Source: an uncultured Flavobacteriaceae bacterium | Lineage (GTDB): Bacteria; Bacteroidota; Bacteroidia; Flavobacteriales; Flavobacteriaceae | Assembly (NCBI GenBank): GCA_905479065.1 | Contig: CAJQLB010000003.1 | Coordinates: 1 to 64,000 of the forward strand | Reading direction: 5' to 3' | DNA: 64,000 bases | Shown: in pieces, positions 1-10,629 of the stretch | Layout: the number at the start of each line of letters is the position of its first letter | How positions within the stretch are numbered: position 1 is the stretch's first letter | Notes under the pieces: model-generated | Database searches by the model: none | Seen by the model: only the letters and a program-made list of their open reading frames with translations | Told to the model about the DNA's origin: nothing | Program-made: the position numbers and the translations under genes

Positions 1-29
1 TACACTTGTGGAAGAGTAGGTCACCGCCT
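1..29 (+). rRNA. rrf: 5S ribosomal RNA, 3' end only
   Basis: The first bases contain gaagagtaggtcaccgcc, which matches the conserved 3' portion of bacterial 5S rRNA (compare GGGAGAGTAGG in E. coli and GAGTAGGTCGCYGCC in Flavobacteriia). A strong terminator hairpin follows at once. Only about 29 bases lie in the window. The rest of the gene, and presumably the 16S and 23S genes of an rRNA operon, lie upstream of position 1. Confidence 0.85.
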
Positions 30-35
30 TTTTTG

Positions 36-68
36 AAACCCTTACTATGTATTTAGTAAGGGTTTTTT
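36..68 (+). terminator. Rho-independent terminator after 5S rRNA
   Basis: A perfect 12-bp stem (36-47 with 54-65) with a 6-base loop is followed by a T run. It sits a few bases after the end of the 5S rRNA and would end the rRNA operon transcript. Confidence 0.9.
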
Positions 69-125
69 GTGTTATATTGGTAAATAATTAATCCAAACAT
101 AAAAGGGTGGCGATAACTAAAAAGT

Positions 126-371
126 TTACTTAGATTTCTTCTTTGGATCAAACATACTATCCATAATTGTTTGAAGCCCTTTAAAAGCAATAATACCAGC
201 AGCGAGGCAGATACAAATACTAATAATTAATATGGGGATGTATAAAAATTTATCCTTATTGGTTGTGGCAATATAAAATAGGGTAGGGCCGGCAAACATC
301 ATGACCACGGATAGCCCCATTTTTTTTAATCCCTTGATGAGAATGTCTTTGTTGGTTCTTTTAGTCTCCAT
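126..371 (-). CDS. Small DUF6095-like membrane protein
   Basis: An 81-residue protein with two hydrophobic segments (about residues 19-35 and 43-66), a basic N-terminus (METKRTNKD) and a lysine-rich tail. It resembles the flavobacterial DUF6095 family of small two-helix inner-membrane proteins, whose function is unknown. I chose the ATG at 371, which overlaps the last 11 bases of murQ; an in-frame ATG at 383 would add four residues. The overlap implies translational coupling with murQ. The family name comes from memory of the pattern, not a search. Confidence 0.7.
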   Translation of the reverse strand: METKRTNKDILIKGLKKMGLSVVMMFAGPTLFYIATTNKDKFLYIPILIISICICLAAGIIAFKGLQTIMDSMFDPKKKSK

Positions 372-1179
372 GATGATATGCATTTATGGAAGCTCTGACG
401 CTTCCGTGTTTTTTCAATAGGTATTCAGCTTTTGATCTAGCTATTTGAAGCTGATTCATAATCATTTTAACACCGCGTTCCACTAACTTATGATTGCTTA
501 ATTGCATGTCAATCATTTTATTTCCTTTTACTTTTCCTAATTTGACCATTGTTGCTGTTGTGATCATATTAAGCACCAATTTTTGTGCTGTTCCAGCTTT
601 CATACGAGAGCTACCAGTTACAAATTCTGGTCCAACAACCACTTCAATAGGGTACTTGGCTGCGCGTGACAATGGACTATTGTGATTGCAAGTAATACAA
701 CCTGTTATGATGTGATGATCATTGCAAGACTTTAAAGCAGAGATGACATATGGCGTTGTTCCTGACGCTGCAATACCTACTACCACATCATTTGTTGAAA
801 TATTATATTTTTTTAAATCATGCCATCCTTGTGTTAAGGAGTCCTCAGCAAATTCTACAGCTTTTCTTATTGCAATATCACCACCTGCAATCAAACCGAC
901 TACCATATCATGTGAAACTCCAAACGTAGGAGGACATTCACTAGCGTCTAAAATGCCAAGTCTTCCACTGGTTCCGGCACCAATATAAAATAAACGTCCC
1001 CCTGAGTTTATCTTAAGAAGTATTTGATTGATGAGAGATTCTATTTGCTCTAAAGCCTTGTTAACAGCTAAAGGAACCGTGCTGTCTTCTTTATTAATAT
1101 TGAGAAGTAATTCTGACACACTCATCGTTTCAAGATGATTATAGTGAGAATCTTGTTCAGTAGTTTTCGTGAAAGTCAT
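361..1179 (-). CDS. murQ: N-acetylmuramic acid 6-phosphate etherase
   Basis: This SIS-domain enzyme cleaves the D-lactyl ether of MurNAc-6-phosphate, giving GlcNAc-6-phosphate and D-lactate in cytoplasmic peptidoglycan recycling. Family hallmarks are GAGTSGRLGILDASECPPT (sugar-phosphate site and the DASE glutamate), GIAASGTTPYV (second phosphate-binding loop) and GTAQKLVLNMITT. It has 272 residues against about 300 in E. coli; the C-terminal small helical domain is shorter, as in other Bacteroidota. It overlaps the small membrane-protein gene downstream. No MurNAc PTS or kinase gene is adjacent, so the substrate route is not shown here. Confidence 0.95.
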   Translation of the reverse strand: MTFTKTTEQDSHYNHLETMSVSELLLNINKEDSTVPLAVNKALEQIESLINQILLKINSGGRLFYIGAGTSGRLGILDASECPPTFGVSHDMVVGLIAGGDIAIRKAVEFAEDSLTQGWHDLKKYNISTNDVVVGIAASGTTPYVISALKSCNDHHIITGCITCNHNSPLSRAAKYPIEVVVGPEFVTGSSRMKAGTAQKLVLNMITTATMVKLGKVKGNKMIDMQLSNHKLVERGVKMIMNQLQIARSKAEYLLKKHGSVRASINAYHHGD

Positions 1180-1207
1180 GATTCAAAAGTAATCAATTTA
1201 TACAATG

Positions 1208-2020
1208 TTATTCTACTGTATAGATTAATTCGTCAACTTCTGAAAGCCGAAAGAAGCCAAAAGGAAAATTATTGGAATTTGTTTCATTGACACAATTACC
1301 TCTGACAGTTGCTGGTGTTGTTTCAAATGGTCCGCCACCTTCTTCACTATTTTGCTGTAAGAGAATAAACATGTAATTATAATACGCTTTTGAAATTCCA
1401 ATATTTCTTATGATGACCTCATCGCCAGTCGTTAAATCTTCTTCTGTGTAAAAACCGAAAATTTGATTGCCATCTGTAAACTCATCTTTATAGACCTCGA
1501 GACTAGGTAACGCAGTAAAATTATTTTGAAATTCGAATAAATAATAGTTTTCAACATTTTCTGGATCAGTGTAATAGGCTTTTAATTCAGTTTCTGTTCC
1601 TGAAAAACCACCATCATTTTTTTGTTCTACATACTCAATGGGAGATACAGATTTTAAAATTTCTGTTGCAGAATAAACCTCGCCATTATAGATTATTTCA
1701 AGGGTATAATGGGCATTAATGATAGGAATGAAATTATTATTTCGATAAACACCGCTTGTTCCGTCTTCAATAAAATTATATACTTCATTATTTGTATTGT
1801 AGATAATGACAGAGGCATTATTAGCCGGTGGTGTATTTAAGTCGTAATAGGGTGCGGTTAATGATAATTTTATTTCTTGAATGTTTCCACTAGATCCTTT
1901 AACCCAATTAATAGATGCATCAATGACTAATTGAGGTTCAGATGTGTTTAATCTTAAATCAATAGGCTCCTCACAAGAATAAGTTACAATGCTTAAAACT
2001 ATGATTATTAACTTCTTCAT
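1208..2020 (-). CDS. DUF4249-family outer-membrane lipoprotein
   Basis: A 270-residue lipoprotein. A short signal peptide ends in the lipobox VTYSC (Cys16), followed by EEPIDL. The body is beta-rich and fits the DUF4249 family, which in Bacteroidota is encoded next to TonB-dependent receptors and is thought to act as a surface partner in uptake. It begins three bases after the receptor stop, so the two are co-transcribed with the receptor first. The substrate is unknown; no degradative enzyme accompanies the pair, so a SusD-like sugar role is not implied. Confidence 0.8.
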   Translation of the reverse strand: MKKLIIIVLSIVTYSCEEPIDLRLNTSEPQLVIDASINWVKGSSGNIQEIKLSLTAPYYDLNTPPANNASVIIYNTNNEVYNFIEDGTSGVYRNNNFIPIINAHYTLEIIYNGEVYSATEILKSVSPIEYVEQKNDGGFSGTETELKAYYTDPENVENYYLFEFQNNFTALPSLEVYKDEFTDGNQIFGFYTEEDLTTGDEVIIRNIGISKAYYNYMFILLQQNSEEGGGPFETTPATVRGNCVNETNSNNFPFGFFRLSEVDELIYTVE

Positions 2021-2023
2021 TTT

Positions 2024-4399
2024 TTAAAATTTAAAATTGTAAGATATTGAGGGAATAATTCCAAACAAAGATTGTTTAAAAGATTCATTAACTCCAGTTG
2101 TACGATTTTCTCTAAAACTTATGGATGAGGCGTTGTTGCGATTGTAAATATTGTAAATACTAAAAACCCATTCTGTTTTCCATTTTCTTCCAGAATTTAA
2201 TTTTGGAATGTATTTTGCTGACACATCCATGCGATGATAGTTTGGAATTCTATTAGAGTTTCTATCTTCATAAATAGGTATCGATATACCGTTATAATTG
2301 TATTGACCCTTTGGATACGTCACGGGTAGCCCCGTTTGAAATAAAAAATTGGCATTGAAACTCCATGTTTCATTTAGTTGATATGATGTTGTTATTGACA
2401 CATCATGTGTTTTATCATAAGGTGTGTTATACCAACGACCACCGTTAATACCTATTTCAGAAGATGTCCTGCCTTTCGTTTGTTGTTCCGATTTTGATAA
2501 AGTATAAGCAATCCATCCTTGAAAATCACCTTTATTTTTTCTCAACAATAATTCGAGACCATAGGCTCTGGCTTGTCCCTTTAAAATAACCTGTTCTATG
2601 GCATTATTTGCAATTAAATCAGCGCTATCTGTGTAATCAATTCTGTTATCTATATTTTTATAAAAAGCTTCTAACTCTAGATTATAGGTGTTGTCACTGA
2701 TGGTTTTGAAAAATCCAAGTGCATACTGATGTAATATTTGAGGTTTAATGAAATCTCCACTAGGAGCCCAAACATCTAATGGTGTAGGAGAACTTGTATT
2801 AGATAGTAAGTGTAGATATTGACTTATTTTATTATAACTTGCCTTTAAGGAAGTCTCGTCATTAAATTGATAGGCCAATGCCAAACGTGGTTCAAAATTG
2901 AAGAAGGATTTAATAACCTCGTTACGTTTTAAATTTTCTGTTCCAATAGGTGTGGCTTTTTCATAAATATTAAGTTCAGAATTAAAAATCACAGGATTAT
3001 TATTTTCATAGACGTTAATTTCGTCTTGACCCAATCTTAAAAAAGAACTCAGTCGTAGGCCATAGTTCATAGCTAGTCGATTTGAAATTTCGTGTTCAGC
3101 CTCTAAGTATATTGCGTTTTCAAATGCATATTTGTCAATTAATTTTACAGGATTAATTCCAGAAGTTTCTGTAGTGGGCTTGATGTCTCCAGGATTGAAT
3201 TTGTAATAAATACTATTAATCCCATAATATAATTTAAAATCATTACTGATATAATGTTTTAAATCGTATTTGATATTTAAATTTCGAATGCCAGAGGTCC
3301 AATCAAATTCTACAAAATTTAATTTTAAATCATAATCGTAATCTGAATAAATTAAGGAAAGGTTAGAAAATAACTGATCTGAAAATAAATGATTCCATCT
3401 GAAATTAATCACAGCATTGCCATAGGCATTTTCGAAACTATCGGAAATATTAAATACATCTCTACCGAAATATCCTGATAAAAATACACTGTTGGTCTCA
3501 TTTATTTTATAATTTAATTTGGTGTTCAAATCATAAAAATAGGCAATATTGTCAATGTCAAATAAAGGCAAGAACAGATGTGCGTAACTGCTGCGGCCTC
3601 CAAATAGAAAAGCTCCTCTTTCTTTTTTTAAGGGCCCTTCAACTAGGAGTCTACTCGATACTAACCCTAATCCACCATTAATTTTGAACTCATTACTATT
3701 TCCTTCTTTTTGATAAATATCTAACACAGAAGAGACACGGCCTCCATATTTTGCAGGAATTCCGCCCTTGTATAGTTTAATGTCTTTAATGGCGTCAGGA
3801 TTAAAAACTGAAAATAAACCGAATAAATGGGATGAATTAAAAATGGTAGCTTCATCCAAAAGAATGAGGTTTTGATCAGCAGCACCACCTCGAACATTGA
3901 ATCCAGAAGCTCCTTCACCAGCAGTTGTAACACCAGGAAGCAACGTAATGGATTTAATTAGATCAACTTCACCTAAGACTACAGGGATTTGTTTTATCGT
4001 ATTAATTGAGAGTGCATTCAAACTCATTTGAGGTTTTCTAATACTTAGTTTCTCAACATCTTCCAAAATAACAACTTCATCTAAACTTTCACTGGAAGTT
4101 GAGAGCTCAAAATTTAAAGTTTGATTTTTATCTAATTGAATAGTTTGTACGATACTTGTATACCCTAAATAGCTAATCTGAAATTCGTAAATACCCTTGC
4201 CAAGGGTAAGGGAATAAAATCCGTACTCATTACTAATGGCGCCAGTTTGTAAAGTATGGACAATGATGTTTGCTCCAATAAGTGTTTCATTGCTGCTTTT
4301 ATCAGTAACACTGCCACTCAATGTGAATTTTTCTTGTGCAAAACCAAATAAAGTAAAGAAACAGAATAGTAGATATAAACTTCTCAAAGGAAATATCAT
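2024..4399 (-). CDS. TonB-dependent outer-membrane receptor with carboxypeptidase-like N-domain
   Basis: A 791-residue outer-membrane receptor. The signal peptide ends at about GFAQ. A CarboxypepD_reg-like beta-sandwich follows (about residues 25-110; SGSVTDKSSNETLIGANI), then the plug (about 125-230, with GFNVRGGAADQNLILLDEA and YKGGIPAKYGGRVSSVLDI) and a 22-strand-type barrel ending in the aromatic tail YNFKF. The ATG at 4399 is preferred over the TTG two codons upstream. It forms a two-gene unit with the DUF4249 lipoprotein. It imports an unknown ligand using TonB energy; nothing in the plug identifies it. Confidence 0.9.
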   Translation of the reverse strand: MIFPLRSLYLLFCFFTLFGFAQEKFTLSGSVTDKSSNETLIGANIIVHTLQTGAISNEYGFYSLTLGKGIYEFQISYLGYTSIVQTIQLDKNQTLNFELSTSSESLDEVVILEDVEKLSIRKPQMSLNALSINTIKQIPVVLGEVDLIKSITLLPGVTTAGEGASGFNVRGGAADQNLILLDEATIFNSSHLFGLFSVFNPDAIKDIKLYKGGIPAKYGGRVSSVLDIYQKEGNSNEFKINGGLGLVSSRLLVEGPLKKERGAFLFGGRSSYAHLFLPLFDIDNIAYFYDLNTKLNYKINETNSVFLSGYFGRDVFNISDSFENAYGNAVINFRWNHLFSDQLFSNLSLIYSDYDYDLKLNFVEFDWTSGIRNLNIKYDLKHYISNDFKLYYGINSIYYKFNPGDIKPTTETSGINPVKLIDKYAFENAIYLEAEHEISNRLAMNYGLRLSSFLRLGQDEINVYENNNPVIFNSELNIYEKATPIGTENLKRNEVIKSFFNFEPRLALAYQFNDETSLKASYNKISQYLHLLSNTSSPTPLDVWAPSGDFIKPQILHQYALGFFKTISDNTYNLELEAFYKNIDNRIDYTDSADLIANNAIEQVILKGQARAYGLELLLRKNKGDFQGWIAYTLSKSEQQTKGRTSSEIGINGGRWYNTPYDKTHDVSITTSYQLNETWSFNANFLFQTGLPVTYPKGQYNYNGISIPIYEDRNSNRIPNYHRMDVSAKYIPKLNSGRKWKTEWVFSIYNIYNRNNASSISFRENRTTGVNESFKQSLFGIIPSISYNFKF

Positions 4400-4420
4400 T
4401 TGCAATTTTTTACAAAAATA

Positions 4421-4450
4421 AAAAGCTCCATTGTAATAATGGAGCTTTTA
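4421..4450 (-). terminator. Rho-independent terminator between icd and the TonB receptor gene
   Basis: A perfect 12-bp stem, aaaagctccatt (4421-4432) with aatggagctttt (4438-4449), around a 5-base loop. It ends the icd transcript on the minus strand and could also work in reverse. It separates icd from the receptor/DUF4249 unit. Confidence 0.8.
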
Positions 4451-4468
4451 ACAGTAACTTAATACTTT

Positions 4469-6706
<2,238 letters not shown>

Positions 6707-6996
6707 TTAGAAAGCTGTCGCTTTTCGATGTATTAACCGTAAATTTTTAGTACGCGAATATACAAAATTTGTCTCTTAATGCGATTTGTAGAGGGAGCAA
6801 CTTTAAGCTTAATTGAAATTTTATTAGTGATCTTCTGTCACTCTTAATATGAAAGATTTTGTAAAGTGTAAGTGCTGAAAACTGTGAGTGCATTTCGAAA
6901 AATAATGAGCAGTCACATTTTTTAAAATTTGACTCTATTTACATGACGCGATGAGGATATATAGGCATATAAAAATTTGGTCTTTCAATAAAAAAC

Positions 6997-7042
6997 AAAA
7001 GCCATATCAGTATAGATTACTCTACGTTGACATGGCTTTTTT
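6997..7042. terminator. Imperfect hairpin with T run, possible bidirectional terminator
   Basis: aaaagccatatca (6997-7009) pairs with tgacatggctttt (7028-7040) with a single A/C mismatch, around an 18-base loop. A T run follows on the plus side and an A run precedes it. It could end a minus-strand transcript from the small frame at 7119-7232 or a plus-strand transcript. Confidence 0.55.
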
Positions 7043-7118
7043 GAATCAGCAACTTACATGGCCTATTTTACATCACTGTAAACTTTGAATTTCACAAATT
7101 AGATTTATGAAAATCTTT

Positions 7119-7232
7119 TCAGCTCAAGGCGTTTACCGCTTCAAAAGAAACATCGTCATAGCTTTTCAAAATGTATTGATGTGCTAATCTTGATATTTCA
7201 GGTTTTAATTGTCTTTCTTGATCTTTTATCAT
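7119..7232 (-). CDS. Possible 37-residue peptide or gene remnant
   Basis: An ATG-started frame begins MIKDQERQLKPEISRLAHQY and ends in VNALS. It has a protein-like, amphipathic composition, unlike random AT-rich translation, and a hairpin terminator lies about 80 bases downstream. I do not recognise it. It could be a small real gene, the front of a decayed gene, or chance; no clear ribosome-binding site was found. Confidence 0.25.
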   Translation of the reverse strand: MIKDQERQLKPEISRLAHQYILKSYDDVSFEAVNALS

Positions 7233-7589
7233 TCATTATGCCATTTGCATGAAATACTGATTTCAAAAACATTGTCTACATTGCTCAGTCCCACTTTCGA
7301 TCCTCCTCGCTCTGATTGACTTTCCATTCCATTCGGTTTTTGTCTGATTTAACATACAAATCGTTTTGGAACTTCATGCTTTCTTTGCTAACACACGCAT
7401 ACACGTGGCGCCTCGAAAACTCAAAAAACAATTATATAAAGAACGTTACTTTATCAAGTTTAGGTAATTGTCCGAAAACAACTGAAAGTTACAATGCAAC
7501 TTTTTCCTTAACTCTTCTGCTAATGTAGGCAATGATTTGATTTTTCCAAATTTTTTTGAAGTTTACATATCAACGTGTTATAAACTGTT

Positions 7590-7611
7590 GTTATTAACAA
7601 TTGTTAATAAC
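7590..7611. repeat. 22-base perfect palindrome
   Basis: A fully self-complementary sequence built from two inverted TGTTAATAA-type 9-mers, lying four bases before the rplS terminator stem. The half-site is two bases away from the DnaA-box consensus TTATCCACA, and it also resembles an operator for a dimeric regulator. It is not followed by a T run, so it is not the terminator itself. Confidence 0.7.
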
Positions 7612-7614
7612 CAA

Positions 7615-7640
7615 AAAACCTCGGAAGAACCGAGGTTTTA
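7615..7640 (-). terminator. Rho-independent terminator of rplS
   Basis: aaaacctcgg (7615-7624) pairs perfectly with ccgaggtttt (7630-7639) around a 5-base loop, 20 bases beyond the rplS stop codon. On the minus strand it is followed by a T-rich tail. Confidence 0.85.
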
Positions 7641-7660
7641 GTAATTGACTAATATATTTT

Positions 7661-8011
7661 TTAGAAACGACGTTCTTTGATTCTTGCTTTTTTACCAGTT
7701 AGACCTCTGAAGTAAAAGATTCTTGCTCTACGAACACTACCTTTTTTATTAACCTCTACCTTTTGTAAGGCAGGCAGATTTACTGGGAAAATTCTCTCAA
7801 CACCAATCGATCCAGACATTTTTCTAATAGTGAAGGTTTCTGAACTTCCTGTGCCACGACGTTGTAAAACAACTCCTCTAAAAAACTGAGTACGTGTTTT
7901 GTTACCTTCCTTGATTTCGTAGTATACAGTGATTGTATCACCCGCCGAAAAATCGGGAAAGTCTTTTCTTGTTACAAATTCATCTTGAACAAATTTTACT
8001 AAAGATTCCAT
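7661..8011 (-). CDS. rplS: 50S ribosomal protein L19
   Basis: A 116-residue large-subunit protein at the 30S-50S interface. Typical L19 sequence is present: FSAGDTITVYYEIKEGNK, RTQFFRGVVLQRRGTGS, FTIRKMSGSIGVERIFPV, and the basic C-terminal run VRRARIFYFRGLTGKKARIKERR. It lies downstream of trmD, an order common in bacteria, but here with a 220-base gap containing its own promoter and leader. Confidence 0.99.
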   Translation of the reverse strand: MESLVKFVQDEFVTRKDFPDFSAGDTITVYYEIKEGNKTRTQFFRGVVLQRRGTGSSETFTIRKMSGSIGVERIFPVNLPALQKVEVNKKGSVRRARIFYFRGLTGKKARIKERRF

Positions 8012-8080
8012 GTTTTAATTTTATAATTATTTCGAAACAACGTTCACGATTATCGCCAGAGGTTAACCCGAAATTGGGTG

Positions 8081-8110
8081 CAAAAATAAAGAATTATTGC
8101 AAATAGACAA
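8081..8110 (-). promoter_or_regulatory. Bacteroidota-type promoter of rplS
   Basis: On the minus strand a TTG (8108-8110) is followed after exactly 19 bases by TATTTTTG (8081-8088). This matches the Bacteroidota sigma consensus TTG-N19-TAnnTTTG. It predicts a start near 8075 and a leader of about 60 bases that contains a short hairpin (acccgaaattgggt, about 8066-8079) near its 5' end. Confidence 0.75.
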
Positions 8111-8231
8111 TAGTTTGATAAGTTTATTTTGACTTCCTTTAATACTTGTTTTAAATAATTACTATTTCAATGGTCAATTTTAGAAACATCATGTTTATTA
8201 AACATTACTGTTTTTATCATACTTGAGTACC

Positions 8232-8915
8232 TTACACATCATCACCCAATAAATCAGGTCTATTGGTTTTGGTGTGTTTGAAAGCTTGTTCGTCACGCCA
8301 TTTTTCTATTTCAGGAAAGTTTCCACTAAATAATACAGGGGGCACTTTCCAGCCTTTATAATCCCGCGGCTTTGTGTATATAGGTGGTGCTAATAAATTG
8401 TCTTGGAAACTGTCTGTTAGGGCAGATGTTTCATTTCCAAGAACTCCCGGAATCAAACGAACAATAGCATCACATAGAACAACAGCTCCTAATTCGCCTC
8501 CTGATAAAACATAATCACCGATTGAAATTTCACGCGTTATTAGGTGATCTCGAACTCGCTGGTCAACTCCTTTATAATGACCACACAAAATAATGATATT
8601 TTGTTTTAACGAGATATGATTGGCAATGCCTTGATTTAATGTTTGCCCATCTGGTGTCATATAAATAACTTCATCGTAGGACCTTTGCTCTTGCAGTTTT
8701 CTGATACATTTATCGATGGGTTCTACCATCATAACCATTCCAGCACCACCGCCATATTGGGTGTCATCGATAGACTTATAATTATCAGATGTGTAATCTC
8801 TAAGGTTATGGAAGTAAACTTGAACGATACCTGCAGCTATTGAGCGTTTCATGATTGACGCTTCAAAAGGACTTTTCATCAGTTCCGGTAATACCGTGAT
8901 TATATCAATGCGCAT
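8232..8915 (-). CDS. trmD: tRNA (guanine-37-N1)-methyltransferase
   Basis: It methylates G37 of tRNAs reading CNN and related codons, preventing +1 frameshifting. This SPOUT-class knotted enzyme has 227 residues. It starts with the typical MRIDIITVLPEL and carries DDTQYGGGAGMVM, ILCGHYKGVDQR (AdoMet site) and the knot segment YVLSGGELGAVVLCDA with IRLIPGVLGNE-like sequence. The ATG at 8915 is chosen over an upstream TTG because it reproduces the family N-terminus. Confidence 0.98.
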   Translation of the reverse strand: MRIDIITVLPELMKSPFEASIMKRSIAAGIVQVYFHNLRDYTSDNYKSIDDTQYGGGAGMVMMVEPIDKCIRKLQEQRSYDEVIYMTPDGQTLNQGIANHISLKQNIIILCGHYKGVDQRVRDHLITREISIGDYVLSGGELGAVVLCDAIVRLIPGVLGNETSALTDSFQDNLLAPPIYTKPRDYKGWKVPPVLFSGNFPEIEKWRDEQAFKHTKTNRPDLLGDDV

Positions 8916-9000
8916 AATGCAAAGATGCAAATATTACAGAAAAAAGAAAAGAAACTTCATGTGTTTAAAATGTTAGACCAGTAAAACATCAATAATACAA

Positions 9001-9801
9001 TTAAATGACGTTAACACAACCTAAAACGGATTGTTTTTCTTTAATAATTAAGTTGTTAATGGTGTTCCATAAAGCAATTCTTTTTTCAAGAGATTCTTTG
9101 GCAATATTCAAGGCTTCACACCATTTATGATCATCATTCCCACAGAGCTCTGTGACCATTTCAAGTGACAGAGGACCGTGCTCATCTCCATCAAGTTCAA
9201 TATGCCTTTCAAGATAATAAAGTAACTTACTTTCTTCTGAACCCTTTTTAGGTGACTGATTTAAAATTTCTATAAACATATCTGGAATCACATCTTCACG
9301 CCCAAATGTAAAGGCTGATGCAATGAGATGTGACTTTGAAGAGTTTATGATTGAAAAAGAAAATTTTACAAAATTTGTAACCTCATAATCTATATTAACT
9401 ATGTTCAATGCTTCGTCTACACCAACCCCTTTTTTTATCAACTCCGTAAACCGACAAATTTCTTGTGTATTAGCGCCAGTTTGTGACATGGCATCAAGAT
9501 ACATTTCAAAATGACTTTTTGGCTCACCTAACTCATTGATATCACTTTCCTCCCCATGAACAATCTCATTTATAAACCTTGAGAGTTTCGGATTAGACGG
9601 TGGAGTCCATGGAATTTCGACATTTGTAAGTTTTATTTGAAGACTCTTTAATAATGACATGAAGTCCCAAACGGCAAAAACGTGATTTTCCATAAAAATT
9701 TTTATGTCATCAATCGTTTTTAAGTTATCGTATAAAGGATGTGTTTTTAGTTGATTTCTTAATTCAGAAATTTCATTTTCAATATGATTAATTCTCTTCA
9801 T
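9001..9801 (-). CDS. DUF3050 heme-oxygenase-fold protein
   Basis: A 266-residue all-helical soluble protein matching DUF3050. Candidate metal ligands sit on four helices: [10 protein letters not shown] (about residues 38-47), HGEESD and [10 protein letters not shown] in the middle, and [12 protein letters not shown] near residue 210. Histidine/acid spacing of this kind is typical of heme-oxygenase-like di-iron oxidases and oxygenases, so a non-heme iron enzyme is plausible, but no substrate is known. It is monocistronic here, between trmD and a coiled-coil membrane protein gene. Confidence 0.75.
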   Translation of the reverse strand: MKRINHIENEISELRNQLKTHPLYDNLKTIDDIKIFMENHVFAVWDFMSLLKSLQIKLTNVEIPWTPPSNPKLSRFINEIVHGEESDINELGEPKSHFEMYLDAMSQTGANTQEICRFTELIKKGVGVDEALNIVNIDYEVTNFVKFSFSIINSSKSHLIASAFTFGREDVIPDMFIEILNQSPKKGSEESKLLYYLERHIELDGDEHGPLSLEMVTELCGNDDHKWCEALNIAKESLEKRIALWNTINNLIIKEKQSVLGCVNVI

Positions 9802-9901
9802 TATTGTACTGGGAATTAAGGTGAAATAACAATTAACAAAGATAATAGATTCCTCTAAATTTTAAAAAATATAATCATGGTTTTAAATCAATAAAAAAGG
9901 A

Positions 9902-10519
9902 TTAATTGCCCCCTTTTTGCTTATTTAATTCATCTTGAAGTTGTCGTCTAACTTTTTGCTCTCTTTCTAACGCTGTTCTTCTGTGTTCTTCAAACGCATC
10001 TTCTATTTCAAGTAACGACTTTTTAGCAGCCTTGGTGACGGCATTACTATTTTTAAATCTAACAATGAAGATTATAAGTAAGGTTAGTAGGGCCGTGATT
10101 AATGACCACATTAACATACTATAACTAGTCTTACTCATAGATACACCCAGTAGAGACATGTTGTTTTTTTCTAATGTCGTTTGATCTAAATCTAATTGTG
10201 TGTTTATTAAATTTGTTTTTAAAGAGCTTATTTCAGAAAGTTGTTGATTTATAGTGCTTTTGGATGTGTCAAGTTTCACTTGAAGAGTTTTTAACGAATC
10301 AGAGGTATGTAATTGCAAATCTAATAGCATACGTCGGCTAACGGCTTCATACATTTGTCCATTGGTACCTCGAAAGTTTCCAGATTTTCTTAAAACATAA
10401 TTAAATTGATCATCAATACTTCCTTCATTAATCGATTGTGTTGTCGAAGTTTGGGCATTAATTATTGAAATACTTGATATTGAAAGTGTTAGAAACGCTA
10501 ATAATTTAATAGTTTTCAT
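9902..10519 (-). CDS. Coiled-coil inner-membrane protein of unknown function
   Basis: A 205-residue protein. A signal peptide (to about residue 22, INAQ) is followed by a periplasmic region with a coiled coil (about 75-118, rich in S/L/T/Q heptads), one membrane span (about 134-154) and a charged C-terminal coiled coil (about 165-200). Flavobacterial homologues are sometimes labelled tRNA (guanine-N1)-methyltransferase; nothing in this sequence supports that, as there is no knot or AdoMet motif. It lies downstream of the GAPDH gene, separated by a terminator. Confidence 0.6.
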   Translation of the reverse strand: MKTIKLLAFLTLSISSISIINAQTSTTQSINEGSIDDQFNYVLRKSGNFRGTNGQMYEAVSRRMLLDLQLHTSDSLKTLQVKLDTSKSTINQQLSEISSLKTNLINTQLDLDQTTLEKNNMSLLGVSMSKTSYSMLMWSLITALLTLLIIFIVRFKNSNAVTKAAKKSLLEIEDAFEEHRRTALEREQKVRRQLQDELNKQKGGN

Positions 10520-10573
10520 TGTTGAAGTTCAAATTGTATGGTTAGCAAAAAAACGTGTACCAATATAATTATT

Positions 10574-10612
10574 AAATTTAAAGCCTCGTAAAATACGAGG
10601 CTTTAAATTTTA
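10574..10612 (-). terminator. Rho-independent terminator of the GAPDH gene
   Basis: A perfect 17-bp inverted repeat (10574-10590 with 10594-10610) with a 3-base loop, 20 bases beyond the GAPDH stop codon. Its A/T flanks make it symmetrical, so it may stop transcription in both directions. Confidence 0.9.
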
Positions 10613-10629
10613 AAGTGATTTAAATATTT

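Noticed and set aside
2024-4399. SusC/SusD polysaccharide-utilisation locus
   Set aside because: The receptor is of the shorter 791-residue type and its partner is DUF4249, not SusD; no glycosidase is linked to it.
7380-7440. Integron-type attC site around acacgcatacacgtggcgcc
   Set aside because: The TGTTAGC on the minus strand does not satisfy GTTRRRY, no paired inverse core site was found and there is no integrase or cassette array.
7316-7528. 70-codon plus-strand open frame in the icd-rplS gap
   Set aside because: Low-complexity, Ser/Thr/Phe-rich translation with no motif and no ribosome-binding site; it starts at a position with no promoter and looks like chance.
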